DNA from: Occallatibacter sp.
GTDB taxonomy: Bacteria > Acidobacteriota > Terriglobia > Terriglobales > Acidobacteriaceae
DNA: 43,887 bases
Assembly: GCA_031296165.1 (NCBI GenBank)
Contig: JARLGF010000014.1
Location: 1 to 43,887, forward strand
Direction: 5' to 3'
Shown: positions 25,436 through 34,796 of the stretch, one piece after another
How the letters are laid out: each line of letters starts with the position of its first letter
Position numbering within the stretch: position 1 is the stretch's first letter
Program-made: the position numbers and the translations under genes
The notes under the pieces: model-generated
Databases searched by the model: none
Told to the model about the DNA's origin: nothing
The model's input: only the letters and a program-made list of their open reading frames with translations

Positions 25436-25552
25436 ATATTTAGTGTGCCATCGTCAGTTGAAGAGTCTGCTGAAATTTTGGCGCTAACAGTTGATTCAAG
25501 CAGCGAGCCTAACACCTGCGTTGACTTTCCTGGGTGCGCGGCCGGGCCTCCT

Positions 25553-25586
25553 AATCGCCTGTTGCCAGACACGACAACAGGCGATT
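25553..25586 (-). terminator. Stem-loop past the GH20 gene
   Basis: Perfect 12-bp stem AATCGCCTGTTG (25553-25564) / CAACAGGCGATT (25575-25586) with a 10-nt loop, 16 bp beyond the GH20 stop. There is no T-tract, so it may act as a transcript-end stabiliser or a factor-assisted terminator. Confidence 0.5.
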
Positions 25587-25601
25587 ATGGGTCAGGATCG
25601 G

Positions 25602-27722
25602 TTATTGAGCCGCGGACGCGGCCGGCATCCCGAGTGCGGAAAGCGACGGCAGATCCTTGCCCGTATGCCATTCGTGACTTCCCACCTGGAACTGCTCGCC
25701 GCGCTGCTCCCACAATTCAATGGCGAGATCGTAGCGGACAGTGACATTACCGAGCCAGTAGGGCCGGTTTTCACTGAGCCAGACCTGGCTAAACTCGTCT
25801 TTCAAGGCCGAGTAGGCATCGCGCAAATCCTGGCATCGGCCATTGGTGCTGCTGATCTCGCCGACGATGTTGCCCGTTTCCTTTGCGCGGTCCTTGTCGT
25901 GCTGCTGGGCCAGGGCCTGCGTATAAGTGGAAACGATCTCCTGGCTCATTTCAAACTTGAAGCCGATCAGGTCAAGCCGGCGCGCACCCAGATCCATGGC
26001 GGTGAGGGCATCGGTTTCTTTGAGCCCGGGGTTGGCGAGACGCACCTGGGCCAGCAACTCGATGGCCTTCTCTGCATGGAGACGCAGTTCCCTGGCCACC
26101 GGCAGTATTTTGGCTGAAACCTCCTGCCCCCGCGTGCTCCACGGGTCGAGCCAGAAGAGGGAGTCGCTGTTCATTCCCGGCTTGGCCTGGATAAGCACCT
26201 CGTTCGCGGCCATCAACTCAAGTTCGACCTGGTTGATTTTGCCGCTGGCGTCGCCATGGAAGAGCGGCCCGTAGGCATCCTGATAGGCGGCGATGGAGCT
26301 TTCGCCCGGCTGCCATGCGGCCACAGCGCCAAACAGCACACCGTACCAGTCCATGTTGAAGAGGCCCTCTCCGTCGTCGTTCCAGACCGTGGTGAGAGCG
26401 CCGGTGGACCCCAGCCGCTGGCCGTCGCGAATGAAGCCCTGGATGTTTCCGAAGGCGATCTGGTTCTCTGGGTAGACGCGGTTCCAGTTTGAGTCTCCCG
26501 GGGCCACCCAGGTCTCTATGCCGGCCTTGGCGAAGGGTTCGATCATCTTGTCAAAGCCGCTGGAGCGGTCATATTCCCAGGGCACGGCAATCATGTCCTT
26601 GGGCAGGCCGGCGACCGCGGCCGGGTCGGTGCCGCCAATGTCGCCCCAGAAGAGCAGGCGGCGATGCAGCGGCTCCAGTTCATCGTGAATCTGCTTGAGG
26701 AAGGCCACGTAGACCGGTCCATAGCCTTGCGTCTGCACCTGCTGCCGGGTGCGGCCCAGGCCCAGATCCCAGGTTTCGTCGGCGCCAATGTGGATGAACG
26801 GCGAGGGGAACTCCGCGGCGATCTGCGTGAACCAGTCCTTGATGAGAGGCAGGGTGCCGGGCTGGCCGGGGGCAAGAACGTGGCCGTGCGGCGTCTCCGC
26901 TACATCCTGGTTGATGTCGTACTTGAGCACCTGGTGGAGATGGCCGAAAGCCTCCTGCTCAGGCAGAATGGTGACGTGATACTGGCGGGCGTAAGCGACC
27001 AGTTCCGCGGCCTCGGCGGGCGAGAGCGAGCTGCCGGGAAGCCCGGGCACCGGCTCGTTGGGATAGAGCAACGTGTGCTCAAAGTAAGGCGAATAGATGT
27101 TGGCCTTGTACGAGGCGAACACGCGACTCTGGTGCTTATGAAATTCGAGCGTAGGAAAGGGCACGCGGGAGAGATCGTCGTCAATGCCGCGATAGCGCAT
27201 CGCCGGCCAGTCGCGCACTGTGCCCGTGGGCAGCACCTGCTTGCCGCCGGGCAATGGAAACAACTGCTTGAGCGTCTGCACGCCATAAAAGATTCCCGAG
27301 CCGGAAGCGGCCACAACCACCGCCTGGTGCGGCTCGATGGCCAGCATATAACCTTCGTCCTTCATCGCCGCATCGAAAACAAGGCTGTGCCGGGCCAGCA
27401 CGGCTTTGGCTTCGGCAGTGCCGGTGCGCAGCAGAACCACGCGATAGGCAGTCTTCGCGGCTGCGGCCTTGGCCGGCGCATTCTGCTTCAGCGCCTCTTT
27501 CAGGTCGCGCGCGGCAAACTCATCGTCCGCATCGTGGCCAGGTACGCTGACAGTAACGGTTGCCGGCAAAGCCGTGTCCGCGCTAAAGTGCGCCTCGCGG
27601 GGCGCCGGTTGCAAGTGAACCTGGGCAAGACCCTGGGTGGGGAATGTCAACAAGAGGGTAACGGCTCCCAACACCGCTCCGCGCGCAATCGATGACTTGT
27701 ATTTTGGACAAAGATTCAACAT
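25602..27722 (-). CDS. Secreted beta-N-acetylhexosaminidase (GH20)
   Basis: A 706-residue exported exo-hydrolase that releases terminal GlcNAc or GalNAc from glycans, chitin fragments or glycoconjugates. The signal peptide is about 1-33 (GAVTLLLTFPTQGLAQ). A GH20b N-terminal domain (about 36-165) precedes the catalytic barrel starting at DWPAMRYRGIDDDLSRVPFP. The barrel contains YHVTILPEQEAFGH and the catalytic Asp-Glu pair in HIGADETWDLG (Asp 315, Glu 316) for substrate-assisted catalysis. The long C-terminal helical region (about 480-700) is unlike short GH20 enzymes. It is divergent from an MFS porter, and with the SIS protein and the TonB receptor it forms an amino-sugar locus. Confidence 0.93.
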   Translation of the reverse strand: MLNLCPKYKSSIARGAVLGAVTLLLTFPTQGLAQVHLQPAPREAHFSADTALPATVTVSVPGHDADDEFAARDLKEALKQNAPAKAAAAKTAYRVVLLRTGTAEAKAVLARHSLVFDAAMKDEGYMLAIEPHQAVVVAASGSGIFYGVQTLKQLFPLPGGKQVLPTGTVRDWPAMRYRGIDDDLSRVPFPTLEFHKHQSRVFASYKANIYSPYFEHTLLYPNEPVPGLPGSSLSPAEAAELVAYARQYHVTILPEQEAFGHLHQVLKYDINQDVAETPHGHVLAPGQPGTLPLIKDWFTQIAAEFPSPFIHIGADETWDLGLGRTRQQVQTQGYGPVYVAFLKQIHDELEPLHRRLLFWGDIGGTDPAAVAGLPKDMIAVPWEYDRSSGFDKMIEPFAKAGIETWVAPGDSNWNRVYPENQIAFGNIQGFIRDGQRLGSTGALTTVWNDDGEGLFNMDWYGVLFGAVAAWQPGESSIAAYQDAYGPLFHGDASGKINQVELELMAANEVLIQAKPGMNSDSLFWLDPWSTRGQEVSAKILPVARELRLHAEKAIELLAQVRLANPGLKETDALTAMDLGARRLDLIGFKFEMSQEIVSTYTQALAQQHDKDRAKETGNIVGEISSTNGRCQDLRDAYSALKDEFSQVWLSENRPYWLGNVTVRYDLAIELWEQRGEQFQVGSHEWHTGKDLPSLSALGMPAASAAQ

Positions 27723-27896
27723 GCCGACCGCTTTCAGCTCATAGATTTGAGCGTTTCATTTGAATGCGACAATTGTAGATTAGACACACACGCTGCTACC
27801 TTGTCTGGAGCGATAATTTTTACCAGCGCAGGACCTTCTGCATGGAGCCCATTCCTTACTCCAGCGGAAATAGAGTGCACGAAAGGGACTCACACC

Positions 27897-29711
27897 ATGA
27901 CGACAGCCGCAAACGGTTCCACGCACATGCCCGCATTGGCCGACGAATCGGCGCTGCGCAGGTACAACGCTTTTCTGCTTACGGTTGCCGGTCTGGGCGG
28001 ATTGCTCTATGGGATCGATGTGGGGATTATTGCCGGAGCCCTGCCCTACCTGGAGGCAACATCGCAACTGACCGCCACGCAGCTTTCCATCATTGTGGCG
28101 GCGGTGCTGCTGGGCAGCGTGTTTTCCACCTTGTTTGCAGGCGTGCTGGCAGACTGGATGGGACGCAAACCGCTGATGATCCTGAGCGGCCTGACCTTTG
28201 TCATCAGCATCCCTGTGATCGCGCTTTCGCACGGGTATGAGCCGCTGTTTTTCGGCAGGCTGCTGCAAGGCATCAGCGGCGGCCTCATCGGCGTGGTCGT
28301 TCCGTTGTACCTGGCGGAGTGTCTTGGCGCGTCAAACCGCGGCAAGGGCACAGCCGTTTTCCAGTGGCTGCTGACTCTGGGCATTGTTGCGGCGGCCTTG
28401 GTGGGCATCTATTACAGCTACCGCGTGGAGTCGGTGGCCAGGACCGCCAATGCGGCAACGCTGTTCGGTTTCAAAGACCAGGCATGGCGGCGCATTTTCT
28501 GGGTTTCGCTTCCGCCCGGCGTGCTGTTTGTGCTGGGCAGCTTTCTGGTGACGGAGTCGCCTCGATGGCTCTTCCGGCGCGGAGCGAAAGATCGCGCCCT
28601 TGCCGCTCTGCTGCGTTCCCGGAACCCCAAACAGGCTGCCGTCGAAATCGAAGAGATGGAGACCATCGCGCATACGGCCAAGGCAAAGCTCGGCGAAAAA
28701 ATCCATGACTCCCTGCTGCAACGGAAGTATGCGATTCCCTTCCTGCTGGCCTGCGTGATTCTGGCCTGCAATACGGCCACCGGCATCAATTCGCTCAATG
28801 GGTTCAACACCAGCATCCTGTTGCAGAGCGGCCTCTCCGATCTCCATGCTCACTGGGGCTATGTGCTCTTCGCATCGGTAAATTTCCTGCTGACCATGGT
28901 GGGAATGATGCTGGTCGATCGCGTGGGACGCCGGTTCCTGTTCATCCTGGGCACCAGCGGCATCATTGTTTCCATGGTCGGCGTGGGCATCCTGTTTCTG
29001 CAGACGGAAAAGTTCAGCCTGGACTCCCGCGACCTGATTCAATCCATGGTTGGACCCGGCCAGGAATTGACGCTGCGCTTCGATCATGCCCAAGCTGATT
29101 CGCTGCTGGCTGCAAAGGGAGATGCAGGCAAGGCAATCGATGCCGGCCGCGCCTCGCTGGCCATCATTTATTCGTACGGCGACTTCACGGCAGCCACTAC
29201 GTTTGTGCGTTCCGACGACTCCGCCGCGGCCCCCATCGAAATCACCCGCGCAAGCTGCGTGCCGTCGAACAAGATCGAAGCTCTGTTCAAAAACCCCTTT
29301 GCCAATCTGGAGGCCGCGCAGACCGCGCCGTTGAAGATCGATAAAGCCATCGTCGGCCGCGTTCCCAACGCCAGTCACGGCTGGCTGGTGGCCTGCGGAC
29401 TCTATATGTTCATGGCCTTCTATGCCATCGGCCCCGGCGTCTGCGTATGGCTGGCGCTGTCTGAGTTGATGCCCACGCGCATCCGCTCCAACGGCATGAG
29501 CGTCGCCCTGGTCATCAACCAACTGGTTTCCACCATCCTGGCCGGCATCTTTCTGCCCTTCGTCAGCAAGCACGGATACTCATCGATGTTCTTCCTGTTC
29601 GCCAGCTTTACGGTGGTGTACTTCCTGGTGACGGCAATCTTCCTGCCGGAGACCAAGGGCAAAACGCTGGAAGAGATCGAAGCTCACTTTGAGGCGCAAG
29701 GAGCCAGGTAG
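27897..29711 (+). CDS. MFS sugar porter with a large extracytoplasmic insertion
   Basis: A 604-residue inner-membrane symporter of the sugar-porter family. The start is ATG 27897 (AAGGGA upstream). An upstream extension is not supported. Family signatures are intact: LLYGIDVGIIAGALP in TM1, DWMGRK (86-91), GRLLQGISGG, a TESPRWL motif near 219-225, DRVGRR (341-346), and PETKGKTLEEIE after TM12. Between TM9 (ends about 369) and TM10 (starts about 495) lies a soluble segment of roughly 125 residues that standard porters of about 470-500 residues lack. Its position predicts a periplasmic location. The neighbouring GH20, SIS and receptor genes point to an amino sugar or oligosaccharide substrate. 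Confidence 0.9.
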   Translation: MTTAANGSTHMPALADESALRRYNAFLLTVAGLGGLLYGIDVGIIAGALPYLEATSQLTATQLSIIVAAVLLGSVFSTLFAGVLADWMGRKPLMILSGLTFVISIPVIALSHGYEPLFFGRLLQGISGGLIGVVVPLYLAECLGASNRGKGTAVFQWLLTLGIVAAALVGIYYSYRVESVARTANAATLFGFKDQAWRRIFWVSLPPGVLFVLGSFLVTESPRWLFRRGAKDRALAALLRSRNPKQAAVEIEEMETIAHTAKAKLGEKIHDSLLQRKYAIPFLLACVILACNTATGINSLNGFNTSILLQSGLSDLHAHWGYVLFASVNFLLTMVGMMLVDRVGRRFLFILGTSGIIVSMVGVGILFLQTEKFSLDSRDLIQSMVGPGQELTLRFDHAQADSLLAAKGDAGKAIDAGRASLAIIYSYGDFTAATTFVRSDDSAAAPIEITRASCVPSNKIEALFKNPFANLEAAQTAPLKIDKAIVGRVPNASHGWLVACGLYMFMAFYAIGPGVCVWLALSELMPTRIRSNGMSVALVINQLVSTILAGIFLPFVSKHGYSSMFFLFASFTVVYFLVTAIFLPETKGKTLEEIEAHFEAQGAR

Positions 29712-29750
29712 AACACGCGACAGCAGTTTCAATTCAGCTCATTATTGAAA

Positions 29751-29799
29751 CTGCGTGGAAGGTGGCTTTTATCACCAATAAAAGCCACCTTCCACGCAG
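29751..29799. terminator. Perfect 22-bp bidirectional hairpin terminator
   Basis: Arms 29751-29772 and 29778-29799 are perfectly complementary over 22 bp with a 5-nt loop (CACCA). Runs of T and A near the loop give only weak U-tracts, but the stem is exceptionally stable. It lies between the MFS gene and the convergent SIS gene. Confidence 0.85.
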
Positions 29800-29830
29800 C
29801 CCATCCAGCAATGTATGAATCGAAAATGCT

Positions 29831-30967
29831 TTACGCGGCAGGCGCTTTCTCCACAACAGCCTTCGAGAGATTGCGCGGGCGGTCCACGTCCACGCCGTGT
29901 TCCAGCGCCATGAAGTAAGAGAATAGTTGCAGCGGAACCACTTCCTGCACGGGCAGCAGATACTCGGACTCCGGCTGCACATACACGCAATCGCTCACCA
30001 GTTCCGCAACTTCATCGTCGTCCGCGTTGGCGAGGGCAATCACCTTGGCGCCCTGCGCCCGCATATCGCGCAGCAGTTGCAGCGTCTTCTCATAGCGCGC
30101 AACCGACGCCTCCAGCGCGCGGTCCACGGTGGCCAGCACCACCAGAGGCACGCGGTCGCTGACCAGCGCATTGGGCCCGTGCTTCAGTTCGCCCGCCGGG
30201 TAACCCTCGGCGTGAACGTACGAGGCCTCTTTCAGCTTCAGAGCGCCCTCGCGCGCAATGGCGTAGTGAATGCCGCGGCCCAGGTAGAGGAACGTAGCGG
30301 CAGATTTGTACTTGCTCGCCAAGGCGGCCATCTGCTCGCGCCATTCGTCCAGTTGCGCTTCGATCCTGGCAGGCAAGGCTTGTAACTCCTCGATGTGCGC
30401 GCTGAGCGCCGCGGCATCCATCCGCCCCAGCCGCACGCCTTCATAGAGCGCCAACAGGTAAAGCACGGCCAACTGGCAGGTAAAGCTCTTGGTGGCCGGA
30501 ATGGCCTTTTCCACGCCGGCTGCCAGAGGCATGGAGATATCGGCCTCCAGCGCCATGGTGGAACCGGTAGCGTTGGTAATGGCCAGGGTTTTGTGCCCGC
30601 GCAGGCGAGCCTCGCCCAGGGCAGCCAGCGTGTCGGATGTCTCGCCTGACTGGGAAAGCACAAGAACGCTGGGATGGCGCAGGTCGTTGGCGCCGTGTCC
30701 CCCGCGGCAACTGTATTCGCTGGCATATTCCACATCGACAGCCAGGCCGCACAGGTCTTCGAGCAATATCTCCGCGTAGAGTCCGCTGTGACGGCTGGAG
30801 CCGCTGGCGGCAATCAGAATTTCGCCCGCCGGATTCGGCCAGCCAGCCAGCAGAGCGGTTACGCTCGGCTTGAGGTTTTGGCCGGCCAGATAAAGCGCCA
30901 GCGTGCGGCGAAGCGCCTCTGGTTGTTCGTAGATTTCGCGCAACATTTCATGAGCAAAGTTCTGCAT
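29831..30967 (-). CDS. SIS-domain protein, probable glucosamine-6-phosphate deaminase (NagB-II)
   Basis: The start is ATG 30967 with AGGA close upstream, giving 378 residues. The protein corresponds to the isomerase half of GlmS, with two SIS domains and no glutaminase domain. It has AASGSSRHSGLYAEIL and VLSQSGETSDTLAAL in the first SIS. GlmS catalytic landmarks are kept: YVHAEGYPAGELKHGPNAL (Glu and His of the ring-opening site) and the C-terminal PRNLSKAVVE, whose Lys matches the catalytic lysine of GlmS. Proteins of this form (NagB-II) deaminate glucosamine-6-phosphate to fructose-6-phosphate in GlcNAc catabolism. The surrounding GH20, MFS and receptor genes support this. An AgaS-type isomerase is the alternative. 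Confidence 0.85.
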   Translation of the reverse strand: MQNFAHEMLREIYEQPEALRRTLALYLAGQNLKPSVTALLAGWPNPAGEILIAASGSSRHSGLYAEILLEDLCGLAVDVEYASEYSCRGGHGANDLRHPSVLVLSQSGETSDTLAALGEARLRGHKTLAITNATGSTMALEADISMPLAAGVEKAIPATKSFTCQLAVLYLLALYEGVRLGRMDAAALSAHIEELQALPARIEAQLDEWREQMAALASKYKSAATFLYLGRGIHYAIAREGALKLKEASYVHAEGYPAGELKHGPNALVSDRVPLVVLATVDRALEASVARYEKTLQLLRDMRAQGAKVIALANADDDEVAELVSDCVYVQPESEYLLPVQEVVPLQLFSYFMALEHGVDVDRPRNLSKAVVEKAPAA

Positions 30968-31118
30968 ATTTCCTGTCCCGGCGTCATGCCTTTTGAAGTT
31001 AGGAGTCCAAATCGGATTACGATACGATCTTAAACTCTCGGACCGTTGCACGGTTCATGGCCTGCGCACATGGTGCGATCCCACCCCGCTCGTGTATGCA
31101 TCTGTCACGGCTCGCCTC

Positions 31119-34100
31119 TCAAAAATTGATCTTCCCTCCCAGTTGGACGAGTCTCTGGTCGCCGCCCACCGTGCTGGTGATGGAACCGAAGGCGGTGCTG
31201 CCAAACGAGGCGTTGGGCTGCGCAAAATGAGGCGTATTGAAGACATTGAAGCCTTCAAGCCTGAACTCGACTGTGTGCCCGTTGAACATTGAAAGTGTCT
31301 TGATGAGCGATACGTCTGTCGAGGTGAAATCGGGCCCCCGGATGGAACCGCGCGTCTCGTTGCCAGACCGGCTGTTGTCAATTTCACCGCCCGGCGTTGT
31401 TGGCAGTGCAAATGCGGATGTGTTGAACCAGGTTTTGCCGGCTCCCACCTGGTGCGGCGCACCAGAGTTTGGATTCCCCACCCGGTTCGGCCGGAAAGTG
31501 AGGGACTGCGCCGTGTTGGTGGAGTTGACCGCAGTAACAGGCGTACCGGACTGCACCTGATAGATGGCATCGAACTTCCAACCGCCCAGGATTGCGCGCT
31601 TCGCCAGTGGCTGGCCTTCGAGCAAAGGAAGTTGATAGACCAGGCTGGCGACGAAGCGATTGCGGATATCGAACAGCGCGTTGCCCTTCTCGCGTCGCGC
31701 CGCTGCGTCGATCGAACTTTGATCGCCGATGGTTGCGGCAAGAACCGGACGCGGTTCACCCAGGTTGAGTCCGGAAAGCTCATCGAGCGAATGGCTCCAC
31801 GTATAGGCGGCGGTGGCGTGCAGCTTGTGCCAGCCGCGCAACTGCCAGCTTGCCTGCAGCGCGTCATACCAGGATTTTCCCGCTGAAAACGTAGGCCGGG
31901 TCAGCCCAAACTGCGAGAAAACTGCGCGCGCACCCGCCTTGTACGCATTGGTCCCGGGAGTCGTGCTTCCCGTGGAAACAGCCGTTGTGGGATTCACCTC
32001 AATGAAGATCGGCAGGTACTCGCCGCGCGATCCGACATAACCAATTTCAAAACCTGTCTTGCTGGTGAGCTGCTGTTGCACTCCCAGGTGATATTGCTGC
32101 ACCCGCGGCGTGCGGAAGGTGTTGGCAAGGCTGTATCCAATGAAAGTTAGGTTCGCCGGAAAGCCAGCGGGCCCGGAAGTTACACCGTTGTAGGGATTGG
32201 CAAAATAAGTGGAAGACGGCTGCCCTGCAAAAGTGTTCAAGTCTATCTCCTGCAAAGGCTGGAAGGGCGGAGCCAGTGTGCCGTTCTGGAAGAAGTCTCC
32301 CTGGCCGGTAACGGTGTCATAGAAAAGTCCCCATGCGGCACGGACACTGGTTTTTCCGTTTCCGAAAGGATCGTACGCCAGGCCAAGCCGCGGAGCCACA
32401 TTGTTGTCGTCCGTGTCATAGGTCGAACGCGGCGTGTGCGCATCTCCCGGATAGACGAGGCCAAGCGGCGCGCTGGGCTCAATCGACGACTGCTGCCCCG
32501 GATGCAGCGCGGCAAGATGGTTTCTGTCGTCGACATACGGGCGGTTTACTTCATAGCGAACGCCGTATTGCAGAACCAAATGGCGCGTGACGCGATACTC
32601 ATCCTGTGCATAGAGTGCGTAAGTCCAGGACGAGCCATCGAGAGCCGGGTCGCCGGAACCCTGCTGGAATTCCGTTGGATAGCCGAGGAGAAAATCCGCG
32701 GCATAATCGCCGGTGTACGACGCGGCGTTGCTGGTGCCACCGCCAAAGGAGAAGTTTCCATTCGGGCGATTGATATAGAGCAGGTCGATGCGGTCGCGCC
32801 GGATCTCTCCGCCAAACTGGAAGTCATGGTTATGTTTCAACCAGGTAAGCGCATCTGAAAACGTATCGACATGATTGCCGCGCCGCGCAAAGGGCTGCTG
32901 CGCGTCTCCCTGGGTAAAGTAGTTTGTCACCGCCACATACGGCAAACCTGCAGCTTCCGCATTGGACGCAGAAAAACCGTAGCCTACAGAATTAAGGTTG
33001 ACTCCACTGGTTTTGTTTGGCTCACCGCGGATGGCCTGCCATCCGTAACGCGCAACATTGATGGTATGGTCGTTCAACGCCCACGTGTCCGATACCAGCG
33101 CATCCTCTGTGGTGATAAGTTGCAGGTTTCCGGATGGGGCAAAGTTGGAGGGTGTAACCGGACCGAATAGATATTGATGCGCATACAAATAGCGCCCCAG
33201 GATGGCGTGCTTTGCGTTCAGCGTCCAGTCTCCGCGAAGACCATAGGTGTTGCGATTGTCGATGTTAGGCGGCGAGGCCTTGTAGTAATAACTCGTGGTG
33301 CCATTGGCGTTGACAATCGGTGTCTGAGTATTAAAAGGAGGAATGTAGTTAGTCAGGATTGCTCTTGCAATCGGACTGATGTAGCCGGGATTGATGACGT
33401 TCGGACTTGAGAATACAGGATGCCCGTAGGCCGCACCGGGATCGGTCAATTGTTTGGTGAATACGCTGAAATTGCCGCTGCGCTCATCCTTTGAGAGCAC
33501 CGGCACATTCAGGTTGTTCGCTGTACCATCCTTCAGGCGAAAGCCCTCGTAGTAGCCGAAGAGGAAAAGTTTCTTGCGCTTGATGGGACCGCCCAAAGCC
33601 GCGCCAAACTGGTTTTGAATATATTCAGGCTGCATGGTTTGAAAATAATTCTTCGCGGCCAGGCCGGAGATGCGATTGAACTCCCATGCATCGCCGTGAA
33701 GCTGATCGCCCCCGGAACGCGTAATCACATCCACGATCGCTCCCGAGTTGCGGCCGTATTGAGCTTCGTAGGAGTTGGTCTGAATTTTGAACTCCTGCAC
33801 GGCATCGGGTGGCGGACGGAAAACAAAACCGCTGTTGAAGGAGTCGTTGTTGGGTGAGCCATCCAGAAGAAAGTTATTCGACTGGTTGCGCTGGCCGTTA
33901 ACGTTATAACTGCCTGTAGCGTCGCCGAAGCCGCCCACCGTGGCATTGCCGGATGCGCCGCCAAGGGCGCTCGGCGGAGCGCTGACGCCAGGGATGAGTG
34001 TGCCGAGTTGCGCAACATTACGCCCGTTCAACGGTAGATCCACAATCTCATCGCCGCTAATGACCGTGCCCAGAGTGGCATTCTGAGTCTCCACCAGCGG

Positions 34101-34514
34101 AACAACATCTGTAGCAACAACCTCCTCGGTGACGCCGCCTATCGACAACCTCACATCGAGGTGGGTAGAAGTATCCACCGCAACCTGAACGCCTTTGGCA
34201 ATGCTTGTCTTGAACCCTGGCGCAGTTACTGACACCTGATAGATTCCGGGCTTCACAAGGGGATCGAGATAGACCCCATCTGCCCCGGAAGTTACCGTGC
34301 GGCTTTGACCGGTCGCTGTATTGGTGATCTTCACGCTGGCTCGCTGCACCACGTGACGGGCGGGATCGCTTACCACACCTGTCAGCTTGCCGGTCGCCTG
34401 CGCGAACGTGGGGGAGGAAGAATACAGCGCAAGCGCGCCGAGGACAAACAAAGCAGTCCGGAAAGCGCGCGGACAGGCTCCGAATGCGGCTTTGACGCCA
34501 TGCGCCAGCTTCAT
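31119..34514 (-). CDS. Oar-like TonB-dependent outer-membrane transporter
   Basis: A very large outer-membrane protein, 1131 residues from ATG 34514. In-frame starts at 34541 and 34685 are possible, but 34514 places a normal signal peptide (FRTALFVLGALALYSSSPTFAQ) directly after the N-terminus. A carboxypeptidase-regulatory-like domain follows (GKLTGVVSDPARHVVQRASVKITN and GVYLDPLVKPGIYQVSVTAPGF). The plug has LPLNGRNVAQLGTLIPGV and YNVNGQRNQSNNFLLDGSPNNDSF, hallmarks of Oar-type receptors abundant in Acidobacteriota. The barrel ends LVQLGGKINF. It probably imports glycan or peptide fragments. The substrate is inferred from the neighbouring hexosaminidase, NagB-II and aminopeptidase genes. 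Confidence 0.9.
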   Translation of the reverse strand: MKLAHGVKAAFGACPRAFRTALFVLGALALYSSSPTFAQATGKLTGVVSDPARHVVQRASVKITNTATGQSRTVTSGADGVYLDPLVKPGIYQVSVTAPGFKTSIAKGVQVAVDTSTHLDVRLSIGGVTEEVVATDVVPLVETQNATLGTVISGDEIVDLPLNGRNVAQLGTLIPGVSAPPSALGGASGNATVGGFGDATGSYNVNGQRNQSNNFLLDGSPNNDSFNSGFVFRPPPDAVQEFKIQTNSYEAQYGRNSGAIVDVITRSGGDQLHGDAWEFNRISGLAAKNYFQTMQPEYIQNQFGAALGGPIKRKKLFLFGYYEGFRLKDGTANNLNVPVLSKDERSGNFSVFTKQLTDPGAAYGHPVFSSPNVINPGYISPIARAILTNYIPPFNTQTPIVNANGTTSYYYKASPPNIDNRNTYGLRGDWTLNAKHAILGRYLYAHQYLFGPVTPSNFAPSGNLQLITTEDALVSDTWALNDHTINVARYGWQAIRGEPNKTSGVNLNSVGYGFSASNAEAAGLPYVAVTNYFTQGDAQQPFARRGNHVDTFSDALTWLKHNHDFQFGGEIRRDRIDLLYINRPNGNFSFGGGTSNAASYTGDYAADFLLGYPTEFQQGSGDPALDGSSWTYALYAQDEYRVTRHLVLQYGVRYEVNRPYVDDRNHLAALHPGQQSSIEPSAPLGLVYPGDAHTPRSTYDTDDNNVAPRLGLAYDPFGNGKTSVRAAWGLFYDTVTGQGDFFQNGTLAPPFQPLQEIDLNTFAGQPSSTYFANPYNGVTSGPAGFPANLTFIGYSLANTFRTPRVQQYHLGVQQQLTSKTGFEIGYVGSRGEYLPIFIEVNPTTAVSTGSTTPGTNAYKAGARAVFSQFGLTRPTFSAGKSWYDALQASWQLRGWHKLHATAAYTWSHSLDELSGLNLGEPRPVLAATIGDQSSIDAAARREKGNALFDIRNRFVASLVYQLPLLEGQPLAKRAILGGWKFDAIYQVQSGTPVTAVNSTNTAQSLTFRPNRVGNPNSGAPHQVGAGKTWFNTSAFALPTTPGGEIDNSRSGNETRGSIRGPDFTSTDVSLIKTLSMFNGHTVEFRLEGFNVFNTPHFAQPNASFGSTAFGSITSTVGGDQRLVQLGGKINF

Positions 34515-34796
34515 AATTTCATTCTGTATTTGAAGTATCATTGTCTTTGCTGTGCGGTAGGCATGACTTCTCTCGCGAAGAAGTGCATAAAGTTTCAAAT
34601 TTCCGGTTGTGCTCTCGCCGTCTCTTCTGCGGATCATGACTGTGCAAAGCTGGATGGCAATAGACCTGGGGGAAGTTACTGCCACCTACATCGAAACTGA
34701 GCCAAAGCTATCACTAAGTACGGCCTCCTGGTTTGCAATCTTTCTGCTGTAGATAATCTTCTCCGCGCTGCACGCGTGAGCCATGGATGACTGTTT

